Of a stretch of 35,406 nucleotides of DNA, positions 1 to 7,210 are shown piece by piece. This DNA comes from Spyradocola sp034113365 (GTDB taxonomy: Bacteria > Bacillota > Clostridia > Christensenellales > UBA1750): contig JAXEXP010000057.1 in assembly GCA_034113365.1 (NCBI GenBank), forward strand, positions 1-35,406. Reading direction: 5' to 3'. How positions within the stretch are numbered: position 1 is the stretch's first letter; every line of letters starts with the position of its first letter. Under the pieces are notes generated by a model. The model was not told the DNA's origin, made no database searches, and saw only the letters and a list, made by a program, of their open reading frames with translations. Made by a program: the position numbers and the translations under genes.

Positions 1-64
1 ACGCCGCCAGAACCAGCAGCGCCAGCAGGCGGTAGGGCAGGGCTTCTTCCCATGGAACGTTCAT
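1..64 (-). CDS. 5' end of an unidentified leftward gene (partial)
   Basis: Only the first 21 codons are in the window; the gene runs off the left edge. The ATG at 64-62 follows a strong ribosome binding site (AAAGGAGG, about 6 bases upstream). The visible peptide starts MNVPWEEALPYRLL and then becomes hydrophobic (LLALLVLAA), so a membrane segment or signal anchor is likely. No family can be named. A palindromic possible operator lies upstream at 146-164. Confidence 0.55.
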   Translation of the reverse strand, partial: MNVPWEEALPYRLLALLVLAA

Positions 65-145
65 ATGCCGATCCTCCTTTTGCGGGCTTTCCCCCGTCCA
101 TCCGCCTACCAGAGGGCGCGATGGCGCGTGGCTTGCGCTTCATGT

Positions 146-164
146 CTGTATCTGTATGATACAG
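146..164. promoter_or_regulatory. Tandem and inverted CTGTAT repeat, possible operator
   Basis: The sequence reads CTGTAT-CTGTAT-G-ATACAG: a direct repeat of a six-base unit followed by its exact inverse. It contains the perfect dyad CTGTATGATACAG at 152-164. It lies about 80 bases upstream of the partial gene at the left edge, where a transcription-factor site would be expected. On the minus strand TATCAT inside it could act as a -10 element. The regulator is unknown. Confidence 0.4.
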
Positions 165-289
165 GAGTTCTCCCGCCGCGTCTAGGCATTTTTTTCATTC
201 GGATGTGTCCGTTCTATAGGGATTGACGCATAGGTCCCTGCGACATGCCTCGGTCGCCGCCGGCGCATGCAGGCAAGACGGAGGAGCGC

Positions 290-1684
290 CTACGCCCGCA
301 GCTCCCGGTATGTTCCGCGCATGAGGAATGCCGCGATCACGAACGTCAGCAGATCGGACACCGGCATGGAATAGAGCACGCCGTCCAGCCCGAAGAACCG
401 GGGCAGCAGCAGCGCGAAGCCCACACCGAAGACGACCTCGCGGATCATGGACAGCGCCGTGGAGGCCGCCGCCTTGCCCAGCGCCTGCAGGAAGGTGAAG
501 CACGCCTTGTTCACGCAGGCGAACACCACCATGCACAGATACACGCGGAACGCCCGGACGGCAAACGCCGTATAGTGCACGCTCTCGTTTGCCGCGCCGA
601 AGATGGCGATCAGCTGGCGCGGGAAGCCCTCCACCAGAAGCAGCGCGGCCAGGCCCACCAGCGTCTCCGCCATCAGCAGCCGGGTGAACAGCTCGCGCAC
701 GCGGTCCTTGTGCCCCGCGCCCATGTTGAAGCCGGCAATCGGAATGCAGCCCGCCGCCATGCCCACGACGATGGAGATGACGATCTGGAAGAACTTCATC
801 ACGATGCCCACGACCGCCATGGGGATCTGCGCGTACTGGCTCTGGCCGAAGATGGGGTCGAGGCCGCCGTACTTGCGCACCATGTTGTTGATGGTCGCCA
901 TGGCCGCCACCAGCGAGATCTGCGACAGGAAGCTGCAGATGCCCAGCGGGATGTAGCGCTTGACCAGGGAAGGATGGATGCGGAAGCTCTGCTTGGACAG
1001 GCGCACGGCCTTCATGTGGCACAGGTACCAGATGGACAGCGCGGCGGTGAGGATCTGGCCCAGCACCGTGGCCACGGCTGCGCCCATCATGCCCCAGCGC
1101 AGGCCGAAGATGAAGATGGGGTCGAGCACGATGTTGACCGCCGCGCCCGCCAGCGTGGAAACCATCGCAAAGCGGGGGCTGCCGTCGGAGCGGATGATGG
1201 GGTTGAGCGCCTGGCCGAACATGTAGAAGGGCACGCCCAGCGAGATCCAGAAGAAGTACTCCTGCGACTGCACCATGGTCTCGGCGTTGACGTTGCCGCC
1301 AAAGAGCGTCAGGATGGGGTTGAGGAAGATCAGGTAGAGCGCCGTCAGCACGATGCCGGAGATGATGACCAGCAGCACGGCGCTGCCGATGCTCTTGTGC
1401 GCGTCCTCGGGCTTGCCCGCGCCCAGCGCGATGCTGACAAACGCGCAGCAGCCGTCGCCGATCATCACCACGATGGCCAGCGCCACGACCGTCAGCGGGA
1501 ACACCACGGTGTTGGCCGCGTTGCCGTAGGAGCCGAGGTAGCTTGCGTTGGCGATGAAGATCTGGTCTACGATGTTGTAGAGCGCGGCGACGAGCAGCGA
1601 GATGATGCAGGGCACCGCGTACTTGCCCATCAGCTTGCCCAAGGGCTGGGTCTCCAGATAGGAGTTGGAACGTTCTTCACTCAT
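290..1684 (-). CDS. MATE-family efflux transporter
   Basis: A 464-residue, strongly hydrophobic protein with about 12 predicted membrane segments, the usual size and shape of a MATE (NorM/DinF type) Na+- or H+-coupled exporter of drugs or metabolites in the cytoplasmic membrane. Family-like features are the N-terminal pattern PLGKLMGKYAVPCIISLLV, the IVDQIFIA stretch in helix 1, and GLRWGMMGAAVATVLGQ near the middle. I start it at the ATG at 1684 (MSEERSNSY) because GGGAGGC lies about 7 bases upstream. The frame is open to an ATG at 1765, but that lies in a hairpin and has no ribosome binding site. An intrinsic terminator ends about 27 bases upstream of the start, so expression must involve read-through. 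The substrate cannot be told. Confidence 0.9.
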   Translation of the reverse strand: MSEERSNSYLETQPLGKLMGKYAVPCIISLLVAALYNIVDQIFIANASYLGSYGNAANTVVFPLTVVALAIVVMIGDGCCAFVSIALGAGKPEDAHKSIGSAVLLVIISGIVLTALYLIFLNPILTLFGGNVNAETMVQSQEYFFWISLGVPFYMFGQALNPIIRSDGSPRFAMVSTLAGAAVNIVLDPIFIFGLRWGMMGAAVATVLGQILTAALSIWYLCHMKAVRLSKQSFRIHPSLVKRYIPLGICSFLSQISLVAAMATINNMVRKYGGLDPIFGQSQYAQIPMAVVGIVMKFFQIVISIVVGMAAGCIPIAGFNMGAGHKDRVRELFTRLLMAETLVGLAALLLVEGFPRQLIAIFGAANESVHYTAFAVRAFRVYLCMVVFACVNKACFTFLQALGKAAASTALSMIREVVFGVGFALLLPRFFGLDGVLYSMPVSDLLTFVIAAFLMRGTYRELRA

Positions 1685-1711
1685 GTGGTTTTGCCTCCCA
1701 AAATAACGAAT

Positions 1712-1765
1712 AAAAAAAGCGTGCAGCAGAAAATCAGCTGGATTTACGCTGTTTCTGCTACACAC
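1712..1765 (-). terminator. Strong intrinsic terminator in front of the MATE gene (attenuator candidate)
   Basis: On the minus strand a 14-bp stem (with G-U pairs), a 2-base bulge and a further 4-bp stem close a 9-base loop, followed directly by seven T residues. It ends the upstream araC-yaaA-bcp-yjbR unit. It lies so close to the MATE ribosome binding site that no promoter fits between them. Confidence 0.75.
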
Positions 1766-1778
1766 TGTCGATGCTCTC

Positions 1779-1784
1779 AGTTTA
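1779..1784 (-). promoter_or_regulatory. Possible -10 element upstream of the MATE leader
   Basis: TAAACT on the minus strand would start a leader of roughly 90 bases containing the 1712-1765 hairpin. No good -35 is present (TGAAAA at 17 bases), so this is weak. Confidence 0.25.
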
Positions 1785-1820
1785 GCACATGGAATGTTAA
1801 GTTTTCACCGGGTTTGGATG

Positions 1821-2186
1821 TTAATTTTTCGAAAGCGAAGGGGCGCGCGGCGCGGTGAGGCGGTAGCTGCCGCGGATGAGCGCGGAAAGCTCGTCCTGGG
1901 GCAGCGTGCCGTCCAGGATCACGCTGATCCAATGGCGCTTGTTCATGTGGTAGGCGGGCACGACGCAGGAATACGCGGCGCACAGCAGCGCGGCGTAGTC
2001 GGGCTCGGCCTTGAGGTTGACCCAGACGCGGCCCTCATGGGCGTAGATCGCGGCGAAGATGCGGCGGTTGGACTGGTGGCGCATCACCGTCCAGTTGAAG
2101 TCGTCAAAGGGGTAGTCCTCGTAGACGCCGGGGAGCGCTTGGCACAGCTGGGTGGCCTGTTCGCGCGTGAGGATGGGGGCGCTCAT
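1821..2186 (-). CDS. MmcQ/YjbR family protein
   Basis: A 121-residue protein of the YjbR/MmcQ (DUF419) family, small proteins with a CyaY-like fold whose role is poorly known; some are described as DNA-binding. Recognisable features are the N-terminal PGVYEDYPFDD segment, the central RIFAAIYAHEGRVWVNLKA strand pair and the late NKRHWISVILDG motif followed by the helix ELSALIRGSYRL. The ATG is 2 bases past the stop of the Bcp gene, so the two are cotranscribed and probably translationally coupled. It is the last gene of the leftward araC-yaaA-bcp unit and is followed by the terminator at 1712-1765. Confidence 0.87.
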   Translation of the reverse strand: MSAPILTREQATQLCQALPGVYEDYPFDDFNWTVMRHQSNRRIFAAIYAHEGRVWVNLKAEPDYAALLCAAYSCVVPAYHMNKRHWISVILDGTLPQDELSALIRGSYRLTAPRAPSLSKN

Positions 2187-2188
2187 GG

Positions 2189-2647
2189 TCAGGCGCGCAG
2201 CGCGGCGAGCACGTCGGCGGCGTTGGTGTCGGGCTTGACCTTGGGCATGGCGTGGGTGATGACGCCCTGCTCGTCGATGATGTAGGTGGAGCGCACCACG
2301 CCCATGCTCACCTTGCCGTAGAGCTTCTTTTCCTGCCAGACGCCGTAGGCCTGGATGGCGGTGAGTTCGGGGTCGGAGAGGAGGATGAAGGGCAGCTCGT
2401 ACTTGGCCGCGAACTTGGCGTGGGAGGCGGCGGAGTCCTTGCTGACGCCGATGACCACGACGTCCAGCGACCTGAAGTCCTCGTAGGCGGCGGCGAACGC
2501 GCAGGCCTGCCGCGTGCAGCCGGGGGTGTTGTCCTTGGGGTAGAAGTAGAGCACGACCTTGCGCCCCGCGAAGCTGCTCAGCGTGACGGGGCTGCCGTTC
2601 TGGTCGGCGAGCGTAAAGTCGGGAGCGGGAGTGCCGGGATTCAGCAT
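2189..2647 (-). CDS. bcp: Thioredoxin-dependent peroxiredoxin, Bcp/PrxQ type
   Basis: A 152-residue thiol peroxidase that reduces H2O2 and organic hydroperoxides in the cytoplasm with thioredoxin as electron donor. It has the AhpC/TSA fold with PAPDFTL at the N-terminus, the active-site stretch YPKDNTPGCTRQAC (peroxidatic Cys44, likely resolving Cys49, the spacing of E. coli BCP), and VRSTYIIDEQGVI near the end. Length matches the family. The ATG at 2647 has AAAGGAGG upstream, and that ribosome binding site is itself the last codons of yaaA. The yaaA stop lies inside the first codons (ATGCTGA), so the genes overlap by 7 bases. The neighbours point to a peroxide-defence unit. Confidence 0.93.
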   Translation of the reverse strand: MLNPGTPAPDFTLADQNGSPVTLSSFAGRKVVLYFYPKDNTPGCTRQACAFAAAYEDFRSLDVVVIGVSKDSAASHAKFAAKYELPFILLSDPELTAIQAYGVWQEKKLYGKVSMGVVRSTYIIDEQGVITHAMPKVKPDTNAADVLAALRA

Positions 2648-3396
2648 GGGGAAGGACCTCCTTTTATGAACACATAATGGTTTTCGTCGGAATGAACGGG
2701 GGAGTAGGCAAAGCCCAGCTCGCGGAAGCCGCGCAGCTCTCGCTCGTCCTGCACCCGGTTGAGCGCCAGGTAGCGCGCCATCTCGCCGCGGGCCATTTTG
2801 CACAGCGTGGCGCGCTCGAGCAGCCTGTCGTCTACCTGCTGGGCAAAGGTGCAGGTGATCACGCGCACGTCCGGGGGCAGATGCGGCAGCACGCTGCGAC
2901 TGTACTCCCTGGAGGCCAGGTCGATAAGCGGAGCGCCGGCGCACAGGCTGCGCGCGATGCGGTCGCCCCAGTAGGCGTACAGGTCGGGCGCGCCGTCCAC
3001 GCACAGCTGCGCCTGCATCTCCAGGCGGTAGGGGATCACGGCGTCGAGGGGGCGCAGCATGCCGTACAGCCCCGAGAGGATGCGCAGGTGCTGCTGCAGG
3101 TACTCGACGGCGTCGTCGGGCAGGGAGAGCGGCGAGAGGTACTGGTACTGGATGCCGTCGTAGGCGAGCAGCGCGGGGGTGCGGGCAGCGGCGACATCCG
3201 CGCCCTGAAGCAGCGCGAAGCTGCGCTGTGCGAGCGCGTCGCTGCACCGCCACAGCCGCTGCAGCTGGGGCAGCGTCATGGATTGCAGGGCGGCCAGCAG
3301 CTTTGCGGCGTCGGCGGAGAATGCGGGCAGGCCGCGGCATTCGAGCAGGTCGGGCTGCTGGCGCATCTTCTTTGCGGGGGAGAGCAGGATGTACAA
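2641..3396 (-). CDS. yaaA: YaaA family peroxide stress protein (DUF328), TTG start
   Basis: A 251-residue member of the YaaA family. In E. coli YaaA limits free iron and oxidative DNA damage during H2O2 stress. The family N-terminus ILLSPAKKM is intact, as are YDGIQYQYLSP, LYGMLRPLDAVIPYRLEM, YAYWGDRI and the C-terminal GFRELGFAY. The best start is TTG at 3396: AAAGGAGG lies 8 bases upstream and the protein then begins exactly where family members begin, whereas the frame upstream is an arginine/proline-rich shadow. It begins 29 bases after the AraC gene and overlaps bcp by 7 bases, so these genes probably form one transcript. Confidence 0.9.
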   Translation of the reverse strand: MYILLSPAKKMRQQPDLLECRGLPAFSADAAKLLAALQSMTLPQLQRLWRCSDALAQRSFALLQGADVAAARTPALLAYDGIQYQYLSPLSLPDDAVEYLQQHLRILSGLYGMLRPLDAVIPYRLEMQAQLCVDGAPDLYAYWGDRIARSLCAGAPLIDLASREYSRSVLPHLPPDVRVITCTFAQQVDDRLLERATLCKMARGEMARYLALNRVQDERELRGFRELGFAYSPVHSDENHYVFIKGGPSPC

Positions 3397-3425
3397 GGGG
3401 GCGGCCTCCTTTGGATGCGGGGCGG

Positions 3426-4253
3426 TCAGGGCTCGGCGACGCGGACGGGGCGCTCCGTCTCCTGCGAGGGGGTGCGGCCGAAGGCGCGCTTGTAGTCGCG
3501 GAAGAACGTGGAGTAGTCCGAAAAGCCGCAGTCCAGGAACACCTGCGTGGGCTTGACGCCGGCGCGCAGCTCCCGCTGGGCCAGCGCGAGGCGCTTGGTG
3601 AGGATGTACTGCTTGGGGCTGATGTTCAGGTGCTGCACGAACAGGTGGTGCAGGTGGCTGCGCGCCACGTGCAGCTCGGCGCAGACACCCTCCACGCTCA
3701 GCGGGCGGGAGAGGTTGCGCTCGATGTAGGACACCGCCTGGTCCAGCAGGGGATTGACGGCGTAGGCGCGGCTGCGCTCGGTGCTGCCCGAGGCGATGAG
3801 CACGTTGCACAGCACCTCGCGGGCGAGGTCCTCGAGCAGCGGGCGCAGCAGTGCGTCCTCAAAGCGGCCGCAGTAGAAGTCCATTTTGCGGAACAGGTCG
3901 GGGATGATGGCGTCGTCGTCAAAGGTGATGACGTCCAGGCCCGCGGGGATGCGCGAAAAGATCTCCGGCGCCAGCTTTTTTTCGTCGATGAGTATGTTGC
4001 TGCGCTCGTACTGCTCGGGGCCCTCGGAGGCAACGGCGTGCAGCGACAGCGGGCGCGACAGGATCAGGCTGTTGCGGCTGAGGTGGTAGACGCGGCTCTC
4101 CACCGCGTAAGTGATGCTGCCGCGCTTGACGTACAGCAGCTCGCACACGTCGTGCACATGCGGCGGGAACTGCCTTGCGGTGTGATAGCAGACGTGGCTG
4201 AAGGTCAGGTTCTCCGAGGAAAACTTGGAATAATCGGTGCAGGCTTGTTCCAC
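3426..4253 (-). CDS. AraC family transcriptional regulator
   Basis: A 275-residue AraC/XylS-type regulator. Residues about 1-150 form a cupin-like sensor domain (FPPHVHDVCELLYVKRGSI). The C-terminal 100 residues carry two helix-turn-helix motifs with SVEGVCAELHVARSHLHHLF and QVFLDCGFSDYSTFFRDYKR, followed by FGRTPS. The start is probably GTG at 4253, preceded by a GGGGGCAG Shine-Dalgarno-like run. It is transcribed away from the oxidoreductase-nagBA operon and likely controls it in response to a sugar-type ligand. Its own promoter (4289-4317) overlaps a direct repeat that could be its binding site. yaaA follows 29 bases downstream. Confidence 0.9.
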   Translation of the reverse strand: MEQACTDYSKFSSENLTFSHVCYHTARQFPPHVHDVCELLYVKRGSITYAVESRVYHLSRNSLILSRPLSLHAVASEGPEQYERSNILIDEKKLAPEIFSRIPAGLDVITFDDDAIIPDLFRKMDFYCGRFEDALLRPLLEDLAREVLCNVLIASGSTERSRAYAVNPLLDQAVSYIERNLSRPLSVEGVCAELHVARSHLHHLFVQHLNISPKQYILTKRLALAQRELRAGVKPTQVFLDCGFSDYSTFFRDYKRAFGRTPSQETERPVRVAEP

Positions 4254-4288
4254 AATCTCTGCCCCCTTAACGTGGTCTCACTGAAACC

Positions 4289-4317
4289 AGCATACCAGAA
4301 TGCAGTACGGATTGCAA
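4289..4317 (-). promoter_or_regulatory. Promoter of the AraC regulator gene
   Basis: On the minus strand TTGCAA, a 17-base spacer and TATGCT form a good sigma-A promoter about 35 bases upstream of the GTG start. The -35 lies inside the direct repeat at 4301-4322. Confidence 0.6.
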
Positions 4318-4322
4318 TACGG
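4301..4322. promoter_or_regulatory. Direct repeat, candidate AraC-family binding site
   Basis: TGCAGTACGG (4301-4310) and TGCAATACGG (4313-4322) differ at one base and repeat with a 12-base period. Tandem direct half-sites are typical of AraC-family operators. The site overlaps the -35 of the regulator gene and lies upstream of the operon promoter, fitting autorepression plus activation. Confidence 0.45.
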
Positions 4323-4339
4323 GAGTGCTGTTTCTCCAA

Positions 4340-4368
4340 TTTATATGGTAAAAAACAGGAGGTATAAT
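4340..4368 (+). promoter_or_regulatory. Probable promoter of the oxidoreductase-nagBA operon
   Basis: A consensus -10 TATAAT (4363-4368) with a weak -35 TTTATA at 17 bases. A poor -35 next to an upstream AraC-type site is what an activator-dependent promoter looks like. The first gene starts about 37 bases downstream. Confidence 0.5.
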
Positions 4369-4404
4369 GGAGCGGGAAACAAAAACCGAAGAGGGGGTCA
4401 GACC

Positions 4405-5475
4405 ATGAAGAAACTCAAGCTGGCCGTGATCGGCCAGGGGCGCAGCGGCAGGGACATCCACGGCCGGTTCTACCGCTCGCAGGAGAACGTGTACTTTGAC
4501 GTGGCGGCGGTGGTGGAGGCGGACGAAGAACGCAGGCAGCGCGCGCTTTCCGAATACCCCGGCTGCGCAGTGTTTGCCGACTATCGCGAGCTGTTTGACC
4601 ATCCGGAGCTGGATCTGGTGGTGAACGCGAGCTACTCGGATCAGCACTACGGCATCACGCGCGATCTGCTGGAGCACGGGTTCAACGTGCTGGTGGAGAA
4701 GCCCTTTGCGCGCAATTACTACGAGTGCAGCGAGCTGATGCGCGCGGCAAAGGAGAAGGGCGGGCTGCTGGCGGTGTTCCAGCAGACCTTCCTGGCGCCG
4801 TTCTACGGGTTTACCAAGCAGGTGATGGACAGCGGCAAGCTGGGCGACGTCAAGCAGATCAGCATCCGCTACAACGGGCTGGCGCGGCGCTGGGACTGGC
4901 AGACGCTGCAGTGCCGCATGGGCGGCAGCGTGTACAACACCGGGCCGCATCCGCTGGGCATGGCGCTGGACCTGCTGGGATACGACGACAACACGCGCGT
5001 GGTGTACTCCAAGCTGGACTGCGCGCTGACCAGCGGCGACGCGGAGGACTATGCCAAGATACTGCTCGCCGCGCCGGGCAAGCCGCTGGTGGACGTGGAG
5101 ATCAACTCCACCGACGCGTTCTCGGACTACAACCTCAAGATCCAGGGCTCGCGCGGCACCTACAAGTGCACGCCGGGCAAGTACGTGATGAAGTACATCG
5201 TCGACGGCGAGAACCCCGAGCGGCCGGTGATCTTCGAGTCGCTGAAGGACGAAAACGGGTACCCCATCTACTGTGGTGAGAAGCTGAACGTACACGAGGA
5301 GCAGGGCGAGTTTGACGGCGACGCGTTCGGCGTGGCGGTGGAGAAGTTCTACCGGATGATGTACGAGGCGCTGACCGAGGGCAAGCCGCTGGCCATCCGC
5401 CCCGAGGACATCGCCAAGATCATCTCGGTGATCGAGACGGTGCACGGGCAGAATCCGCTGCCGGTGCGGTACTGA
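4405..5475 (+). CDS. Gfo/Idh/MocA family oxidoreductase (first of two)
   Basis: A 356-residue NAD(P)-dependent sugar oxidoreductase of the Gfo/Idh/MocA family. The Rossmann domain occupies about residues 1-125, with the dinucleotide motif VIGQGRSG and the family signature VEKPFARN carrying the catalytic lysine. The C-terminal alpha/beta domain has NTGPHPLGMALDLLG, whose histidine matches the family's conserved active-site position. Such enzymes oxidise or reduce a sugar hydroxyl, often at C3 or C4, sometimes as the first step of deglycosylation. It starts the operon; the ATG has GAGGGGG upstream, and the next gene follows after 13 bases. The substrate is unknown; an amino-sugar derivative is suggested by the downstream nagBA. 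Confidence 0.88.
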   Translation: MKKLKLAVIGQGRSGRDIHGRFYRSQENVYFDVAAVVEADEERRQRALSEYPGCAVFADYRELFDHPELDLVVNASYSDQHYGITRDLLEHGFNVLVEKPFARNYYECSELMRAAKEKGGLLAVFQQTFLAPFYGFTKQVMDSGKLGDVKQISIRYNGLARRWDWQTLQCRMGGSVYNTGPHPLGMALDLLGYDDNTRVVYSKLDCALTSGDAEDYAKILLAAPGKPLVDVEINSTDAFSDYNLKIQGSRGTYKCTPGKYVMKYIVDGENPERPVIFESLKDENGYPIYCGEKLNVHEEQGEFDGDAFGVAVEKFYRMMYEALTEGKPLAIRPEDIAKIISVIETVHGQNPLPVRY

Positions 5476-5488
5476 AGGAGGGCGGAGC

Positions 5489-6352
5489 ATGTACAAAGTG
5501 GCGATACTGGGCTGTGAGAACTCGCATGCCAACGGGTTCCTTGACGCCGTGAACAACCGGAAGATCGTTGGGGATATTGAGTTTGTGGGCGTGTACAGCG
5601 ACGACCGCGCGGCGGCGGAAAAGCTGCACGAGCAGTTCGGCGTGCCGGTGATGGAGCGGTACGACGAGCTGGTGGGCAAGGTGGACGGCGTGATGATCAC
5701 CGCGCGGCACGGCGACAATCATCTCAAGTACGCGCGGCCCTATCTGGACAGCGGCATCCCCATGTTCATCGACAAGCCCATCACCTGCACGGAGGACGAC
5801 GCGCGGGTGCTCGCGCGGGAGCTGCGGCAGCGGCGCATCCCCGTCAGCGGCGGGTCGATGTGCGTGTTCGCGCCCGACGTGCAGAAGCTCAAGGAGATCG
5901 TGCGCACGCAGGCGCATGGCAAGGTGCTGGGCGGGTACCTGCGCGCGCCCGTCAACATGCACAACCCCTACGGCGATTTCTTCTTCTACGCGCAGCATCT
6001 GGTGCAGGTGGCGATGGAGATCTTCGGGTTCTTCCCGCGCGCGGTGCAGGTGGTGCCGCGCGGCGACGACTGCACCTGCGTGCTGCGCTACGACGAATAC
6101 GACGTGGTGCTGTCGTTTGTGGAGGGGAATTACCTGTACTACGCCTCCGTCAGCTGCGCGGACGCGGTGGTGGGCGGCTCGTATGAGCTGGACGGCTGCT
6201 CCGACCGCGAGGTGCTGGAGTATCGAGCGCTGTTCGACGAGAAGGAACAGTGCGATCTGGCGCAGTTCTTTGCACCGGTGTATGTGCTGGGCGCCATCCG
6301 CCGCGCGATGGACAGCGGGCGCGAGGAAGCCATGCACGCGGAGGAGGCGTAG
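5489..6352 (+). CDS. Gfo/Idh/MocA family oxidoreductase (second, short)
   Basis: A 287-residue protein with an N-terminal Rossmann domain (VAILGCENSHANGF) and the family lysine motif FIDKPITCT. It is shorter than the usual 330-380 residues, the reduction being in the C-terminal substrate domain, which still has FFFYAQHLVQVAMEIFG with a histidine at about the expected place. The first glycine-rich loop is unusual (GCENSH instead of GxGxxG), so cofactor binding may differ. It is only distantly related to the first oxidoreductase, so the pair probably acts on different intermediates rather than being a recent duplication. GAAGGAGG precedes the ATG; the next gene starts 3 bases after its stop. 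Confidence 0.85.
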   Translation: MYKVAILGCENSHANGFLDAVNNRKIVGDIEFVGVYSDDRAAAEKLHEQFGVPVMERYDELVGKVDGVMITARHGDNHLKYARPYLDSGIPMFIDKPITCTEDDARVLARELRQRRIPVSGGSMCVFAPDVQKLKEIVRTQAHGKVLGGYLRAPVNMHNPYGDFFFYAQHLVQVAMEIFGFFPRAVQVVPRGDDCTCVLRYDEYDVVLSFVEGNYLYYASVSCADAVVGGSYELDGCSDREVLEYRALFDEKEQCDLAQFFAPVYVLGAIRRAMDSGREEAMHAEEA

Positions 6353-6355
6353 CGA

Positions 6356-7210
6356 ATGGGCGTGATGCTGTCCGCGTTTGCGGATGAATACAGCCGGGAG
6401 TTGGGCGAGCAGCTGCGGTTTTTGCGGGAAAACGGCGTGGGCGCGATCGAGCCGAGGTTCATCGGGGAGAAGAACATCGCCGATTTGACCACGCAGGAGG
6501 CGAAGGCGCTGCGCGCGGCGCTGGGGGACATCCGCGTATCGGCCATCGGGTCGCCGCTGGGGAAGATCGGGCTGGCGGACGCGTTTGCGCCGCATCTGGA
6601 GAAGGCAAAGCGCGTGTTTGAGACGGCGAACCTGCTGGGGACGGGCAATGTGCGCGTGTTCAGCTTCTACCTGCGGCCGGGGCAGACCCGCGCGGACGCC
6701 CGCGCCGAGGTGCTGGAGCGCATGGACGCGATGCTGACGCTGGCGGAAGAGTTTGGCGTGACGCTCTGCCACGAGAACGAGGCGGACATCTACGGCGAGA
6801 GCCCGGAGGACTGTCTGGACCTGCTGGACGCGTTCGGCGGCAGGCTGCGGTGCGTGTTCGACATGGGCAACTTCGTGCTGGGCGGGTATGCGCCGTGGCC
6901 GAAGGCGTATGAGCAGCTCAAGGGGTACGTCGAGTATTTCCACGTTAAGGACGCGCTTTCGCAGGGCGCGATCGTGCCGCCGGGCTGCGGCGAGGGTTGC
7001 ATTGCGGAGATCCTGGGGCAATTCGTGCGGGAGACGGGGCGCGACGTGTTCGCCACGCTGGAGCCGCATTTGCAGACCTTCGACGGGCTGAACGCGCTGA
7101 CGGAGCGGAGGTTTGAGAACCTCTACGTATACAAGGATCAGCGCGCGGCGTTTGCGGATGCGCTGCGGCGCTTCCGGGCGCTGATGCTGGGAAAGGAGCT
7201 GGAAGCATGA
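6356..7210 (+). CDS. Sugar phosphate isomerase/epimerase-like TIM-barrel protein
   Basis: A 284-residue xylose isomerase-like TIM barrel (AP-endonuclease family 2 fold). Candidate metal ligands sit where the family has them: Glu140 (CHENEADIYGE), Asp169 (VFDMGNF), His196 (YFHVKDA) and Glu236 (ATLEPH). Members catalyse metal-dependent epimerisation, isomerisation, dehydration or, with 3-keto glycosides, bond cleavage by elimination. Coupled to two Gfo/Idh/MocA enzymes, a role on a keto-sugar intermediate is a reasonable inference. GAGGAGG lies just before the ATG, which is 3 bases after the previous stop, and the stop overlaps the nagB start (ATGA). Confidence 0.85.
   Translation: MGVMLSAFADEYSRELGEQLRFLRENGVGAIEPRFIGEKNIADLTTQEAKALRAALGDIRVSAIGSPLGKIGLADAFAPHLEKAKRVFETANLLGTGNVRVFSFYLRPGQTRADARAEVLERMDAMLTLAEEFGVTLCHENEADIYGESPEDCLDLLDAFGGRLRCVFDMGNFVLGGYAPWPKAYEQLKGYVEYFHVKDALSQGAIVPPGCGEGCIAEILGQFVRETGRDVFATLEPHLQTFDGLNALTERRFENLYVYKDQRAAFADALRRFRALMLGKELEA

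Noticed and set aside
1685..1765. An N-terminal extension of the MATE protein to an ATG at 1765
   Set aside because: It would start in a terminator hairpin without a ribosome binding site, while the ATG at 1684 has one and matches the usual protein start.
245..1858. A 537-codon plus-strand frame opposite the MATE gene
   Set aside because: Low-complexity His/Gln/Asp/Arg translation antisense to a well supported transporter. It is a compositional artefact.
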